Source: Rhizophlyctis rosea
Taxonomy: Eukaryota; Chytridiomycota; Chytridiomycetes; Rhizophlyctidales; Rhizophlyctidaceae
Direction: 5' to 3'
Assembly: GCA_027596075.1 (NCBI GenBank)
Contig: JADGJC010000226.1
Location: 2,323 to 50,621, forward strand
Length of the DNA stretch: 48,299 nucleotides
In this document: piece by piece, positions 34,201 to 45,871 of the stretch
Position numbering within the stretch: position 1 is the first letter of the stretch
How the letters are laid out: each line of letters begins with the position of its first letter
Position numbers and translations under genes: made by a program
Notes under the pieces: generated by a model
What the model was told of the DNA's origin: nothing
The model's database searches: none
What the model saw: the letters and a program-made list of their open reading frames with translations, nothing else

Positions 34201-35718
34201 GTGAACGAGTCTGTTATCCAACCCATTAGCGAAGGCTGACGCTCCAAGTGTGATTGACGAACGTTCCACATCGCTCAAAGTGGAAATCTAAGGTGAGGAC
34301 ATATGTTAGAAACCGGAATGACACGGGGCGACCATGGAAGAACTTCGTACGTACACTGGAAAGCAATTGATCCGACATAGCTGCCATGGAATTACGCTCA
34401 GCAATGTACTTCTCATTCCCTCCGATGGAGAGTAAGAAATCATAGGGAAGAAAAGCCGGAGAAACAAGAGATTGTTCAGGACCAATGATGTAGTCGGTCT
34501 AAGTACACAATGAATGAGGCCCATCCCTGAAGCCGGACAGCTAAAATCCACCATACCTTTGAACGAATCGCGAGCGCAGTCATTTCAGTGGATGCTGCTG
34601 GCGAAGCAGAGCATACTAGAAGGCGAAGGCTTGTTTCATACTCTGGAATGGAGTCGGCTGCCCTGATCACTTCTCCCGCGTTAACAAACCATGCCCTCGC
34701 CTTTTCGACCGCTTCCGGGTCATGGAGGGTGGTATTTGGTCTGTTTCGACACGACCCGTCAAAAGTCAGAATTGATAGCGATGTCGCTTTATCATCTAGT
34801 TGCAGCCGCGTATGGTCATTCTTTGATAGAACGTGAAGGTTGGGTATAGTGTACGCGCCGGATATGAATTGATTGACGACTTTAGACTATTCGGAATGGA
34901 ACCCTTTCAGTAACGGCGCGAGGATGCTCAATGGTTAACGGCAAACCTCACATCATCTCCTTCCCCGCAAACGACGTAAACCGGTACTTGCAATGAACTC
35001 TTGCTGGTGAGAAAGTCCCCGAGTTGACTCAGTCCAGCAACACTGCCGAGTTCCCGACGCAGTGATACGTCATTAAGCTCAAGCAGATGCAGTTTTCGCT
35101 CATCCGTTAGTAAACTGCTCCGTGCGACGACTCCGCGAAGTGATCTGCGTGCAGCTGTTAGTCACTTTGTCCAGGTGGTGAGTTCCTGCAACACCATGTA
35201 CTGTAACATACTCAGAGCTGAAAGTACTGTCATCTAAAAATGCGGGTCAGTCCTCAAATGCAATTTAGACCGGGGAACATCATATGCATACCCCAAAATC
35301 CAAAATCCCCACAGTGTATTACAGCTTTTGCGCCCCTTCTCTCAGCCAGTGTACTTACAGCCGCGATAGAACCTGAACTTGCGATCAGACTGGTATCATG
35401 AACATTGTTGCATCTGATGCTTACCTTGACAATTTGCGATACAGAGGATTGTGTCGCTGATTTCTGGAATCATAAAACGCTAGCATCGATGGATCGCCGC
35501 TTCCAGCGAAGTCAGGACCCACCTCTCTTGACCTCGACAAGCTGCTCAGATGCAGCCGGACTTCCTTTCATGAAATTTGATTGGTCAACCGACGCATTCA
35601 CGGCAGTAACAAGGTTAGGCGGTGGATAAAACGGTGTATTCCCATCCGATGGAAACATGTTTCCACGGTCAGGGAAAGTTCCTCGTTGATAAGGTTCGCG
35701 CGGTGTGAGGTACGCCAT
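31265..35718 (-). CDS. DUF2433 (metallophosphoesterase-like) plus RRM RNA-binding protein
   Basis: Fourteen exons keep phase throughout: 35718-35523, 35463-35425, 35372-35292, 35233-35212, 35144-34952, 34886-34557, 34498-34355, 34287-34104, 34047-33479, 33416-33330, 33264-33157, 33100-33061, 33006-32958 and 32882-31265. They give 1219 residues. Residues about 66-395 match the fungal DUF2433 domain, a calcineurin-like phosphoesterase relative: ILCIANCQGSIAAVSTLAER, then AKAVIHCGDFGFW, PVYVVCGEGDD, and LLVCSASPAASTEMTALAI. Metal-binding residues look degraded: there is no DxH, GNHD has become GEGDD, and HASP has become SASP. An RRM follows at about 590-665 (MVVWVGNLPDGTTEEELRVHF, CAYVDVEDQFAL, RLRGTRLKIEYDP). 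The remaining 540 residues are Gly/Ser/Pro-rich with a short poly-Gln run (about 31865-31893). RNA binding is likely; phosphatase activity is doubtful. Confidence 0.85.
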
Positions 35719-37453
35719 GATGTTAAGGATGATTTGATGGATTGATGTATCGGTTGTGTGGAGGGACTTGTCGTCCCTGTCAGTGTGAGTATGGATCAAA
35801 AAACTGTGTTTGGGTCAGGACGTCGCGTTTTGAGGTCAGGAAGAGTTTGTAAACAGGGGTCATGCCGTTCTCGGCTGTTTGTAAATAAACGAGGCGGTAT
35901 GGTCGAACCTATTAGCCACATGGTGCACACCTATTGACGTCGCAACATAGTCCATCCAACCTTCTTGGAATCAACAGTAAGAATGACTTGGGAGATATGG
36001 AGAGGGTGTGCCCGGGGTTATGTGCTACGTCCGTAGGCTCATTAGCACAAGTCAGAATGTCGGCGCGCGTGTCGGATGCACGATCAGGTAGGAATTGCGA
36101 GAGCAAAAGAAGGGAGGACAAGGGAAGTAGGTGCGAGGTGGTATGACACTTTCTATGTATGCCTGATCTGTGGGTTGCGTGGTGGGATATGAGAACAACA
36201 AGCAGCGTGGGAAGGGATCACAAGCAGACGGGGTGGTATGAAGTTTTGACGGGACAAGCAAGCCACTTTTCCACTGCACCAACTTATGTGCAGCGACAAG
36301 TGCGACACAAGCGCGGTGGTTCGGTAGTGGTAGTATAGCTATGCACCGAGATGCAATATATGAAAGGGAGCAATAATGAAAAGTACCTACGGGAAAACAG
36401 GGTCAACAATACTGCCTGCTCTGGGTAAGTACTTTGGGCTTGGTGCACAAGCAGCTTGATGCGTGATGCAGAGATGCAGAATGCACAATGAATGCGTGGT
36501 CAATGCGTGGTCTGTGGTGGGGCAATGTGGCTTGGCAGACCAGGTCAATGAAATTCATTTATCCAAATAAAGTCATACTGGAACCACGCATCATGACAAC
36601 GCCAGGGTCCTACTGATTCCACGGACTAGAAGGGACCCGTCTTGGATCATCCTCATCCCACCAAATCCTTGCACATTTCAATATGCAGTTGATTTGCAGC
36701 AAGGTTACAAAAAACGTAAGCTAACTTGACTGGCCTCCACTTGTGGTTTGATGGATTTGAAAAAGACATCAAGGAGACAGGCAAATGAGAAGTGAAGCGG
36801 GCAATGCGTCAGAATGTTGAACACGGCAGCCACTAGGGACGAGAAAATAGACGCTCATCGGTCATCTGATTCCATTGAACGTCTGCCCATTGGACATAAT
36901 AGAACTATCGCATACTTCGTAAGTTGGTATGCGGGCGCCATTGTCTTCTTTCTCGTGTTGGTGTCTGAGGGCTGTTGGGGTGGTTACACAAAACATCCAC
37001 AAAAGTCTGTTGGGGCTGTGTCAAAAGTCCTCCAGAAGCACATGTCCGCACGTGCTCCCTCAACTCCTGCTCACCGCTCCATTCAACACCGTGTGCCTAA
37101 GTTAGGCTGCCGTCTTCTCCTGGCCAGCGTAGTAGCACGAAACTATGCAGCTGCAATAGCGCAGTAGGAAGACACCGGGCTTATATATTAGCTAACCTAG
37201 ATAGAGCCACTTGTGATACTACGCTGGCCAGGAGTAAACGGTACAGCAGAAAAGGTTTGATATAAACACTCAACACAGCTGCCAAAGCTTCGAAAAACAA
37301 ACTCTTGCTGTTAAGCGGTGGTTGCTTGGCTTTTCTCAAACTGATCAAGTAAATCCCAATTTCCTCGATATTGCACACAGCCTTTCTGCTTTGGCATAAA
37401 TCTACTTCTTCTGTGTGCGTCTTTCAGAACTAAACGTCGCGCCTTTACCAGAC
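35719..37453. other. 1.7 kb intergenic region with an inverted repeat near its right end
   Basis: No supported gene is present. A direct repeat AATGCGTGGTC-AATGCGTGGTC lies near 36491-36512. The inverted repeat at 37117-37234 is listed separately. The frame at 36814-37167 has no recognised motif and ends inside the inverted repeat. Confidence 0.4.
37117..37234. repeat. 118 bp element with 22 bp inverted terminal repeats (MITE-like)
   Basis: The left arm at 37117-37138 (CTCCTGGCCAGCGTAGTAGC...) and the right arm at 37213-37234 are reverse complements over 22 bases, with one mismatch. The 74-base interior is AT-rich toward the right. The size and structure fit a miniature inverted-repeat transposable element or a stable hairpin. 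I see no clear target-site duplication at the edges, so mobility is not shown. Confidence 0.55.
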
Positions 37454-38885
37454 ATGATGGGATCCGAATATTCCTTTCCAATGTCTGATGAGTCCAAAGC
37501 CCTTCTCGCAGCCTCCAAGAAGTTCTTTTCCCGTATAGAGTCCCCGACGGAACATAATCGCATCACCTCCATAATCGCCTCCTCCCCAGACCCCGCCGCA
37601 ACCCTCTCCAAAATTACTACCTTCGCCTCTGAAACCCGCATCCTCCTCAACCCGCGCCTTATCCCTCTCATCGAAGCGTTCCTCGCCAATCAACGCGAGC
37701 ACGGCACAACTAAAGAGCGGTCACTTTACGCTCATATGAGCAGGGACCAGTTCATAGCACGTCTCTTCAAAAACCGTCCGTTGGCGTTTTACAATCCTCA
37801 TGATGACACGCTCCTGAGAGATGGGTCGACGCCGGATGGAAATCATTGGTACCATGTCGGACATGACGTGGAAGGGAAGATCAAAAATCAAAGACTACTT
37901 GACGTACGACGAAATGCAAATTTCAGCACTCCTGGGCGTATCATCACCGACGCTGTTCATCAATGACGGAAACAAATATAATGAGGCAAAACTCGGTAAA
38001 CCTGGCTACTACGAACCAGAAGGGGTGTACGTCGCCCTTGTCGGTGCGAGGTTCGAGAAACCAGATCAGATGGAATCCCGGCATATCCTTATTTCTGAGC
38101 AGTATAATACGCCGGAAAATGGATATGGCGCCGAAGGCAAGACGGCAAAACCCCTCGCGTACGAAGCCCTGAAACCATTTGCCAATCTCTATCTTGGACA
38201 AGACCATTTTCCTACCTTCGCTGAAGCAACATCCGATCCCCAATTTCACGACCGCTACGACACCCTTCCTATAAGGTCACTCAATGGTCCACCTTGCTTC
38301 TTCAACAGACAAGCTTACAAATCCCGCATCCGCATTCCTCTCGAAAACCTCCTCCTAGACGCCAACGACCGGGCCCAATCAAAGGGAGATGGTACAAAAG
38401 CGTTTGTCCATGTCGTTGGGTTGGGCTTGGGAGTTTGGCGGAAATCTGCCGAGCAGTCTACATACTACATAGAAGTGCTCGGCGATATCCTGAGGTCCGT
38501 GCCCCTACCTTTTGTCTCCGACGTAAATTTGGGAGTCTTCGCCAGTGATGTCTGGGAATGCGCCGGAGCAGAGAACCGCCAGAAAATCACAAACGCCCTA
38601 CCTTCAAATGATATCACCATCCACTTTACCTCCCGCTACCCGGCCACGGAACTTCCACCTGCAGATGACGGCGTGAAGAGACTGTTAGTGGCGATTTATG
38701 CGTGGGATGGGAATTCGTATCCGGGGAATGAATATTGGGATGGGATGTTGAGTGCGAGTGGGGATCCGGCGTACAGTAGAGACCATTTAGAGCAGCAGCT
38801 CTTGCTGAAAGTATATACCTTTTCAAGAATTATGCTGCCTCGAATTTGCAAGGCCGTCATTGGAGTATGGTCGCTTGATAATTGA
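37454..38885 (+). CDS. DUF4804 / MavL-like protein, frameshifted
   Basis: The sequence is open from ATG 37454 (MMGSEYSFPMSDESKALLAA) to VEGKIK at about 37886, and then in the next frame from IKDYLTYDEMQISALLG to 38885. Conserved blocks in the second part are SSPTLFINDG, EGVYVALVGARFEKPDQME, HVVGLGLGVW, DVNLGVFASDVWECAGAENR and the macrodomain-like AWDGNSYPGNEYW near the end. The family contains the Legionella effector MavL, an ADP-ribose-binding enzyme of macrodomain fold; fungal members are uncharacterised. The two parts are separated by a 7-base direct repeat (ATCAAAA at 37880-37886, ATCAAAG at 37887-37893). Removing one copy restores a continuous frame. This is either a slippage lesion or an assembly error. 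The C-terminus after SGDPA may also be altered. The full product would be about 475 residues. No introns are seen in this gene, unlike its neighbours. Confidence 0.7.
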
Positions 38886-39189
38886 GCATATTGCATTTAC
38901 GCCAACGCGCTCCGACTAACATCAATTCCTCAATTCTCATTATTCTGGCATTTCGAACCTCTATGTAGACCCAATATCTAGCTCCTCACAAGGTACTAAC
39001 GGCTGTCCTGTCTTGCTACCTTACAGAGTAACGGACTTAACGGGTATATCATTCTTCATGTGCTCCCCATCTGAAGGGCACTTTCTACGCACAACCAGCG
39101 AACCAGATCTATCCAAAAAACATCAAGACCGACTCCATTCGGACAGTTCCTCTCATGAAACAGATCCCTCCTCGAATATCGACACCGCT

Positions 39190-40126
39190 TCAATGCCGGA
39201 AACCCCAGAGCTCTACCGCCGCCACCCTGAACCGTCCCTGCCCCTCTCCCCCCGCCAGAGGTTCGTTGTCGTAGGTGGGGCAGTTAGCGCTGTGGCCATC
39301 AAGCAAATTTTCATTTATCCAAAGACCAAAATCTCCTGCCCTGTGTATGTAGCGATGGACATGAGAAACGAAATGGCAGTGGGGTATGAACTGACAGTAA
39401 TTGGCATGACAGTACGAACCCTCCACCAAAAGCTAATCCAGAGTTTGCTTCGCTTAGGATGTAGTATTCGTTTTTGCCTGTTGTCAAGTATGCTGTCACA
39501 CCCCCTCGTTCGTTTACCCGCCATAGAAATCTGCAATGCAAGTGCGAGCCACCCGGTTAGATTAAAGCTGAAATGTTTGTGTTGGCATTCCCCATGCTCC
39601 GCTGATACAGTAGAAAAACAAAAAATCACCTACGTAGCCCCATTCCCATAATACCCCTTCATGACTGTCAAGGTCTCGCTCGCAAACGCACCAAAGACAA
39701 TGTCTCTATCATCTTTTACAGCAAGTACAGCGGGCCCTCGGTGGATGGATGCTTGTGAGAAGAGAGTTGATAGTGACATTCCGTGTTGGTCTGTTGAGTA
39801 TAGGAGGTCCCAGTGAAGAGCTTCGCGTTGTAGTGGAGGTAGGATGGGCCGAATCTGGAAGGATGAATTAGTACATGAAGCGGGAGTGGGTAGTTAGTTA
39901 TGAGGTGGAAAGATAAGGTGAAGAGTGGCGAATACCTTACCAATTCGGCGACTTCACGCGATATGACGGGGTCCGAGTTAGGATTTCGATCATGCAGCTC
40001 GAGGGGTTTTGGCGGTGGTGTCGTGAATATGGGGGATATTGGAGATGTCGTTGATGCGGAGGATGGAGCCACTTTTGACTTTTTAATCTTTTTGTCCTCT
40101 TTTGGTTTCTTCTCCTTCTTGCCCAT
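39190..40126 (-). CDS. TLDc-domain protein (OXR1-like)
   Basis: Four exons (40126-39941, 39854-39634, 39530-39420, 39340-39190) encode 222 residues; an in-frame ATG at 40195 would add 23. A short Lys-rich N-terminus (MGKKEKKPKEDKKIKKSK) leads into a complete TLDc domain. Its blocks are LPPLQREALHWDLLYSTDQ, then HGMSLSTLFSQ, IVFGAFASETL, YYGNGATFLWRV, EYYILSEANSGLAFGGG, then FGLWINENLLDGHSANC, and the closing VAAVELWGFRH. TLDc proteins (OXR1, NCOA7, yeast Oxr1/Rtc5) protect against oxidative stress, and several bind and disassemble the V-ATPase. The domain is intact and fills nearly the whole protein. The gene is convergent with the DUF4804 gene and divergent from MetH, with 823 bp between the start codons. 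The plus-strand frame at 39013-39651 is its antisense shadow. Confidence 0.92.
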
Positions 40127-40949
40127 TTTGGGTGATGCGGATGGAGGTTGGGCAAAAACGGGACGAGATAGGTGGTCGTAACGATTGGGCCGCACGAGGG
40201 AATGTGCACTTTGAACAAAAATTTGGGGAATGAAAAGGTATGCGACGACTTTATCGGTCTTGACTGTTTGTCAGGTTTGCTGTAGCCCGAGGTCACATGT
40301 GTGAACGAGGCGTTTGGCGTTGGGTAAAAGTTTGAGTTTTCGGGTTAGGGGCTAAGCGGGGGCTTCCTAGAAGGAGTGCTAAATTTGATCGATGCGGTCA
40401 GGAAGGTCGTCCTCCAACCAGAGCTCCCTCTCTCCATGTCAAGTAGCATTTGATCTAGAACATATGGAAGGTCTGTACTCAATTTGAGTATTCTGACCTA
40501 ACCACAGACCAGTCAGACCACCCTTCCTTCCTGCAACGCGAGGGTCCAGATGTTGTGGCTTAGCACACGCCATCAGCCACAAATGTCACTTCATCAGCGA
40601 ACCAATCAATGGTCAGTGATGTGGCTTGTGCACGATGCGCCACCGGCTATTGCTCTGGCTGGCCCGCAATTTGGGGCGTGTTGGGGTTCATGAACTTGCC
40701 AAAGTTGGGAACTTATGGGGTTTGCTTCTTGAGTCCGCTATAATTTATATTCCAAAGTATAGATCAAGGGTATCATATAGGACTGGGTCACATAGTGGGA
40801 AAGCACTACAGTCGCAAGCAACGCATTTCTGCCCGCTTGCATCACCCCCCCCCCTCGATCTTCTACTCTGAGAAATTTTCTCACCCACCTTCTCCCCCTT
40901 TCGCCGACCTCGCCTATCTTACTCCACCCACCGCAGACCCCTCTTCAAA
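40127..40949. promoter_or_regulatory. 823 bp divergent region between the TLDc gene and methionine synthase
   Basis: No gene is supported. A C9 run lies at about 40847-40855, and a pyrimidine-rich stretch precedes the MetH ATG (CTTCAAAATGGCC). Promoters for both genes must lie here. Confidence 0.4.
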
Positions 40950-43900
40950 ATGGCCGCCACCGCCCACTCAGTAGGCAAAATCCCCGGCCAGGGTGCGCGC
41001 ATCGAAAAGTACCTCCGCGACACAATGTCGAAACGCATCATGTTCATAGACGGCGCTATGGGTACCATGATTCAACGATACAAATTCTCAGAAGCGGACT
41101 TCCGGGGCGAGAGGTTCAAGGACCACGCCAAGGACTTTTTGAAGGGAAATAACGATCTGCTGTCAATCACTCAACCAAAAGCTATCTACGACATTCACTG
41201 CAAGTACTTGGAGGCGGGCAGTGATATGATTGAGACGAATACGTTCAGTTCGACGACAATTGCGCAAGCGGATTATCTCATGGAGGACCTCGCTTATGAA
41301 TTGAATAAGGTGGGTTGCCCTTGGGTGAAACGCAATGTTACAGATGGAAGGGCATAGGATGGTCGAAGCATTTGCTGCACGGGGAGCAGGCATGTGATAG
41401 AGGGGGAAGGATGTTTGGGGAGGGGGTTGGGGAAAGGAGGAGGGACGTGGAATTCCAATGGCTCGGGCAGAATGGCCTAGGCAAATTTCCCCGCGTGGGA
41501 AGACAATGACACGAGAGTAGGGCTAACATCAAATGCGCTTCCTCGCACACAGGTTTCTGCAGAATTGGCCAAAAAGGCGTGCCAGGATTACACCCGCAAA
41601 GACCCCACCACACCTCGCTTCGTGTGTGGAGCCATCGGCCCCACCAACCAAACCCTCTCCATCTCCCCCTCCGTCGAAAACCCCTCCTACCGTGCCACCA
41701 CTTTCGACAAAATGGTTACTGCCTATCGAGAGCAAATCATTGGTCTCCTCGATGGTGGGGCTGACATCCTGCTAGTGGAAACCATTTTCGACACCCTAAA
41801 TGCAAAAGCCGCACTGTACGCCATCGACTTGGTTTTCGAAGAAGACGGTTACGATCGTCGCCCCATCATGATCTCTGGTACCATTGTTGACCAATCCGGA
41901 AGAACCCTGTCTGGCCAAACGGGCGAAGGTTTCATCGCCTCTGTCGGCCATGTCAACCCCGTAGCCATTGGTCTCAACTGTGCCCTTGGTGCCGATCAAA
42001 TGCTTCCCTTCCTTCAAAATATCTCCAAAAACAACCCAACATTCACCATCTGCTACCCCAACGCCGGTCTTCCCAACACCTTCGGTGAATATGACCAAGA
42101 TCCCGTCCAGATGGCCGACCAGGTCCGCCCATTCGCTGAACTCGGTCTCATTAACATTCTTGGAGGGTGCTGCGGGACAACACCTGACCACATCAAAGCA
42201 CTCGCCGACATGGCGAAGGAATACAAACCCCGCGTCCCTCCAACCTTCGACCCGGACACCCTCATCGTTTCCGGTCTCGAAGCTTTCAAAATCAACAAAG
42301 ACACGGGTTTCGTAAACGTCGGCGAGCGCTGTAACGTGTCTGGTTCCCGTGTTTTCGCCAAAAAGATTCTAAATGGGCAATACGAAGAAGCCCTCGCCAT
42401 TGCACGCGCTCAGGTAGAGAACGGCGCACAGGTTGTAGATGTCAACATGGATGAAGGTCTTTTGGACGGTAAAGCGGCCATGACGAAGTTTTTGAACTAT
42501 ATTGCGTCCGAGCCGGATATCGCCAAAGCTCCTTTGATGGTTGATAGTTCCAACTTCGAGGTTGTTTTGGCGGGGTTGAAGTGTGCGCAGGGCAAGTGTA
42601 TTGTGAACTCGATCAGTTTGAAGGAGGGCGAGGAAGATTTCATTAAGAAAGCGAAGATTGTGAAGAGATTCGGTGCGGCGGTTGTTGTTATGGCCGTAAG
42701 TGGTTTTGGCATAAGTTTTAGAGGATGGTTGGGATGTGCGACGGTGACTAATGACCAATTCTCAATCATGTTCCGCAGTTCGATGAGGAGGGTCAAGCCG
42801 TTGACAAGCAACGCAAGTTTGATATCTGTGCCAGGAGTTATAAAATTTTGACGGAGCAGATTGGGTTCAAGGGATGTGAGATCATCTTTGATCCCAACAT
42901 TTTGACGATTGCGACTGGTCTTGGTGAGCGTTTTGGTTTCCGTCTTCATGTTTTCACATGTCCAGATATGTCACATCATGAGTTTTAAGTTTTGCGCTAA
43001 CCGTGCATTACCTTCTTAGAGGAACATAACAACTACGCTGTTGAGTTTATTGAAGTATGCTACATGATCAAGAAGCATTTGCCGAATGCCAAGGTATGTG
43101 ATGAAGTGTGTTTGTTTTAGTGGAGATTTCTAATTGCTGCATGCTGGGGTTTTAAGATCAGTGGAGGTGTATCCAACCTCTCCTTCTCCTTCCGTGGAAA
43201 AGAGGTTCTTCGTCAGGCGATGCACAGCGTCTTCTTGGTACGTTTTCTGACCGAACATGAAATTGTTCTTTGACAGCTGCGGTTTGGGAGACTGATTCGC
43301 ATATCTTTTCCAACTAGTACCACACCGTCAAAGGTGGCATGGACATGGGTATCGTCAACGCCGGTGCCCTCCCCATCTATGACGACATCCCGAAGGATTT
43401 GTTGCAAATTTGCGAGGACGCGGTTTGGAACCGGGATCCAGAGGTTACGGAGAAGCTTTTGGCCTACGCTGAGACGCACGGGAAGGGTGCCACTGCGGCC
43501 GGAGCGGAGGAAGAGGAGGCTTGGAGGAAGGGAAGCGTGCAGGACAGGTTGAGCCACGCGCTTGTTAAGGGCATTACGAAGTGGATTGTGCAGGATACGG
43601 AGGAGGCGAGGTTGAACAAGGAGTTGGTGAGTCATGGGAAAGAACTTCTTTGGGGATGGTTGTGACGAGAGGCGGTGAACTTACCAATGGGTATCTTGTC
43701 CTCAATAGTATCCCAGACCGTTGAACGTTATCGAAGGTCCGTTGATGGCGGGAATGTCTATCGTTGGTGAACTCTTCGGGTCTGGCAAGATGTTTTTGCC
43801 GCAGGTCATCAAGAGTGCTCGGTATGTTCATGTCTCGCAGCTACGGACTATGGTGGTGAATTCTTATCGACCTGTTTCATACAGTGTGATGAAATCCGCC

Positions 43901-45871
43901 GTAGCCCACTTGATTCCCTTCATGGAAGAAGAACGTCTTGCCAACCTCGCCGCATCCGGCATTGATTCAGAGGATCCCAATGCCGCTTACAACGGGACAG
44001 TCATCATGGCGACTGTAAAGGGCGACGTCCACGACATCGGAAAGAACATCGTGGGAGTTGTGCTTGGGTGTAATAACTACAAGGTTATTGATTTGGGGGT
44101 CATGACGCCATGTGAAAAGATTTTGGACGTTGCGGTGAAGGAGAGGGCGGATGTTATCGGATTGAGTGGATTGATTACTCCTAGTTTGGATGAGATGGTG
44201 TATGTTGCTAAGGAGATGGAGAGGAGAGGATTGAAGGTTTGTTCTTTCGGTTGCCCATTTGTCGTGTGGAACTATCAATGCTGATGATCAGCATTATATT
44301 GTGTAGATTCCCCTCCTTATTGGCGGCGCCACCACCTCCAAGATGCACACCGCCGTCAAGATCGCTCCCCGTTACTCCGCTCCTGCGATTCACGTCCTTG
44401 ATGCGTCCCGGTCTGTTGTCGTTGTGTCCACCCTTTTGGATGAGGCCGCCAAGGAGGACTATGTGGATGATATCGCGGACGAGTATGAGGATTTGCGGGC
44501 GGAGCATTATGAAGGATTGAAGGATAGGCGGTATTTGACGCTTGAGGAGGCTAGGTCAAAGGCAGAGAAGATTGCATGGAACAAGGTTGGGACGGCTGGA
44601 AAGCCGAGCTTTTTGGGAACCAAAGTGAGTGATAGTGATGAATGGCGTTGAATCAGCTTCTTGCTTTCTCCAATTGTTTTTCTTACTTTTGTTTTATAGA
44701 CGCTAAACGAATACGATCTGGGATCGTTGGTATCACATATCGATTGGAATCCGTTCTTCCAAACATGGCAATTGAGGGGCAAATATCCCAACCGTGGGTT
44801 CCCGAAGATTTTCAATGATGAGACTGTTGGTAGGTGTTGGTTGTGCCTTTCGCGTCATTGGTGATAACGCGTCGCTTACCATTTGAGATATTAGGCGAGG
44901 AGGCTCGGAAGTTGTACGAGGACGCACAACAGATGTTGAAGGAGATCATTGACCAGAAGATTTTGCAAGCAAGGGCCATTGTCGGATTCTGGGCCGCTAA
45001 CTCGGTTGGCGATGATATCGAATTGTACAAGGATGAGGATAGGAAGGAGACGATCGCGACCTTTTACGGTTTGAGGCAACAGGCTGAGAAGGTGGGATTG
45101 CGCGACATCGCGGTTGCAAGGAAAAGGCAGTCATGCTGATTGCTGGTCGGAAATATGCATTTGCACAGGACTCTGAAGCTACAGACCCGTACCTCTGTCT
45201 CTCCGACTTTGTTGCTCCCAAGGACGCGAACGTCCCAGATTACGTGGGTGCATTCGCCGTCTCTTGCGGTTTTGGCGTCGATGAGAAATGTGCGGAATAC
45301 GCCAAAACGCACGACGACTACTCCATCATCATGCTCAAAGCCCTCGCCGACCGTCTCACTGAAGCCCTCGCTGAAGTCCTTCACGAAGACATCAGAAAAG
45401 AGTTCTGGGGATATGCCAAAGATGAGTCTTTGTCGCCGGAGGAAATGTTGCAGGTCAAGTACCAGGGCATCCGTCCCGCCCCTGGATACCCGAGTCAACC
45501 GGACCACACGGAGAAGGAGACGATGTGGAAGCTGATGGATATCGAGAAGGAGACGGGGATTGGGTTGACGGAGAGCTTGGCTATGACGCCTGCGGCGGCG
45601 GTTAGTGCGGTTGTGTTTGGTCATCCTGAGTCCAGATACTTTGCGGTTGGCAAAATCGATAAGGATCAGGTGCGTGTGGTGGGAGTAATGTGTGCTTGTC
45701 CTTTTTGTTTTGTGTAAAGCGGGCGCCTTGTTATTCTTTACTGATGGAATTCGCTGATGTCTGAAAACTTCTATTCCCTTCTAGGTGGAGGATTACGCAG
45801 CAAGAAAGAACATGTCCGTTGCGGATGTTGAAAGATGGTTGTCGTCCAACCTTTGTTACGATACGGATTAG
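40950..45871 (+). CDS. metH: Cobalamin-dependent methionine synthase
   Basis: Thirteen exons in phase (40950-41309, 41553-42695, 42779-42923, 43020-43093, 43157-43237, 43318-43626, 43709-43821, 43885-44236, 44307-44624, 44700-44829, 44895-45091, 45169-45669, 45785-45871) give 1269 residues, close to human MTR (1265). All four modules are complete. The homocysteine domain has its zinc cysteines in GLNCALG (about 262) and [11 protein letters not shown] (about 325-326). The pterin domain has [18 protein letters not shown] and MVDSSNFEV. The B12 domain has the [11 protein letters not shown] axial-His motif (His about 791) and [18 protein letters not shown]. The AdoMet reactivation domain has [15 protein letters not shown] and [14 protein letters not shown]. 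It transfers a methyl group from methyltetrahydrofolate to homocysteine by way of methylcobalamin. There is no lesion. An open frame containing ATG 45133 is intron, not exon. Confidence 0.97.

Noticed and set aside
39013..39651. 212-codon plus-strand frame
   Set aside because: It is antisense to exons 3-4 of the TLDc gene, which carry clear domain blocks.
45133..45168. Start codon and short frame within the methionine synthase locus, suggesting a second gene
   Set aside because: It is inside the intron between exons 11 and 12; joining 45091 to 45169 gives the conserved [16 protein letters not shown].
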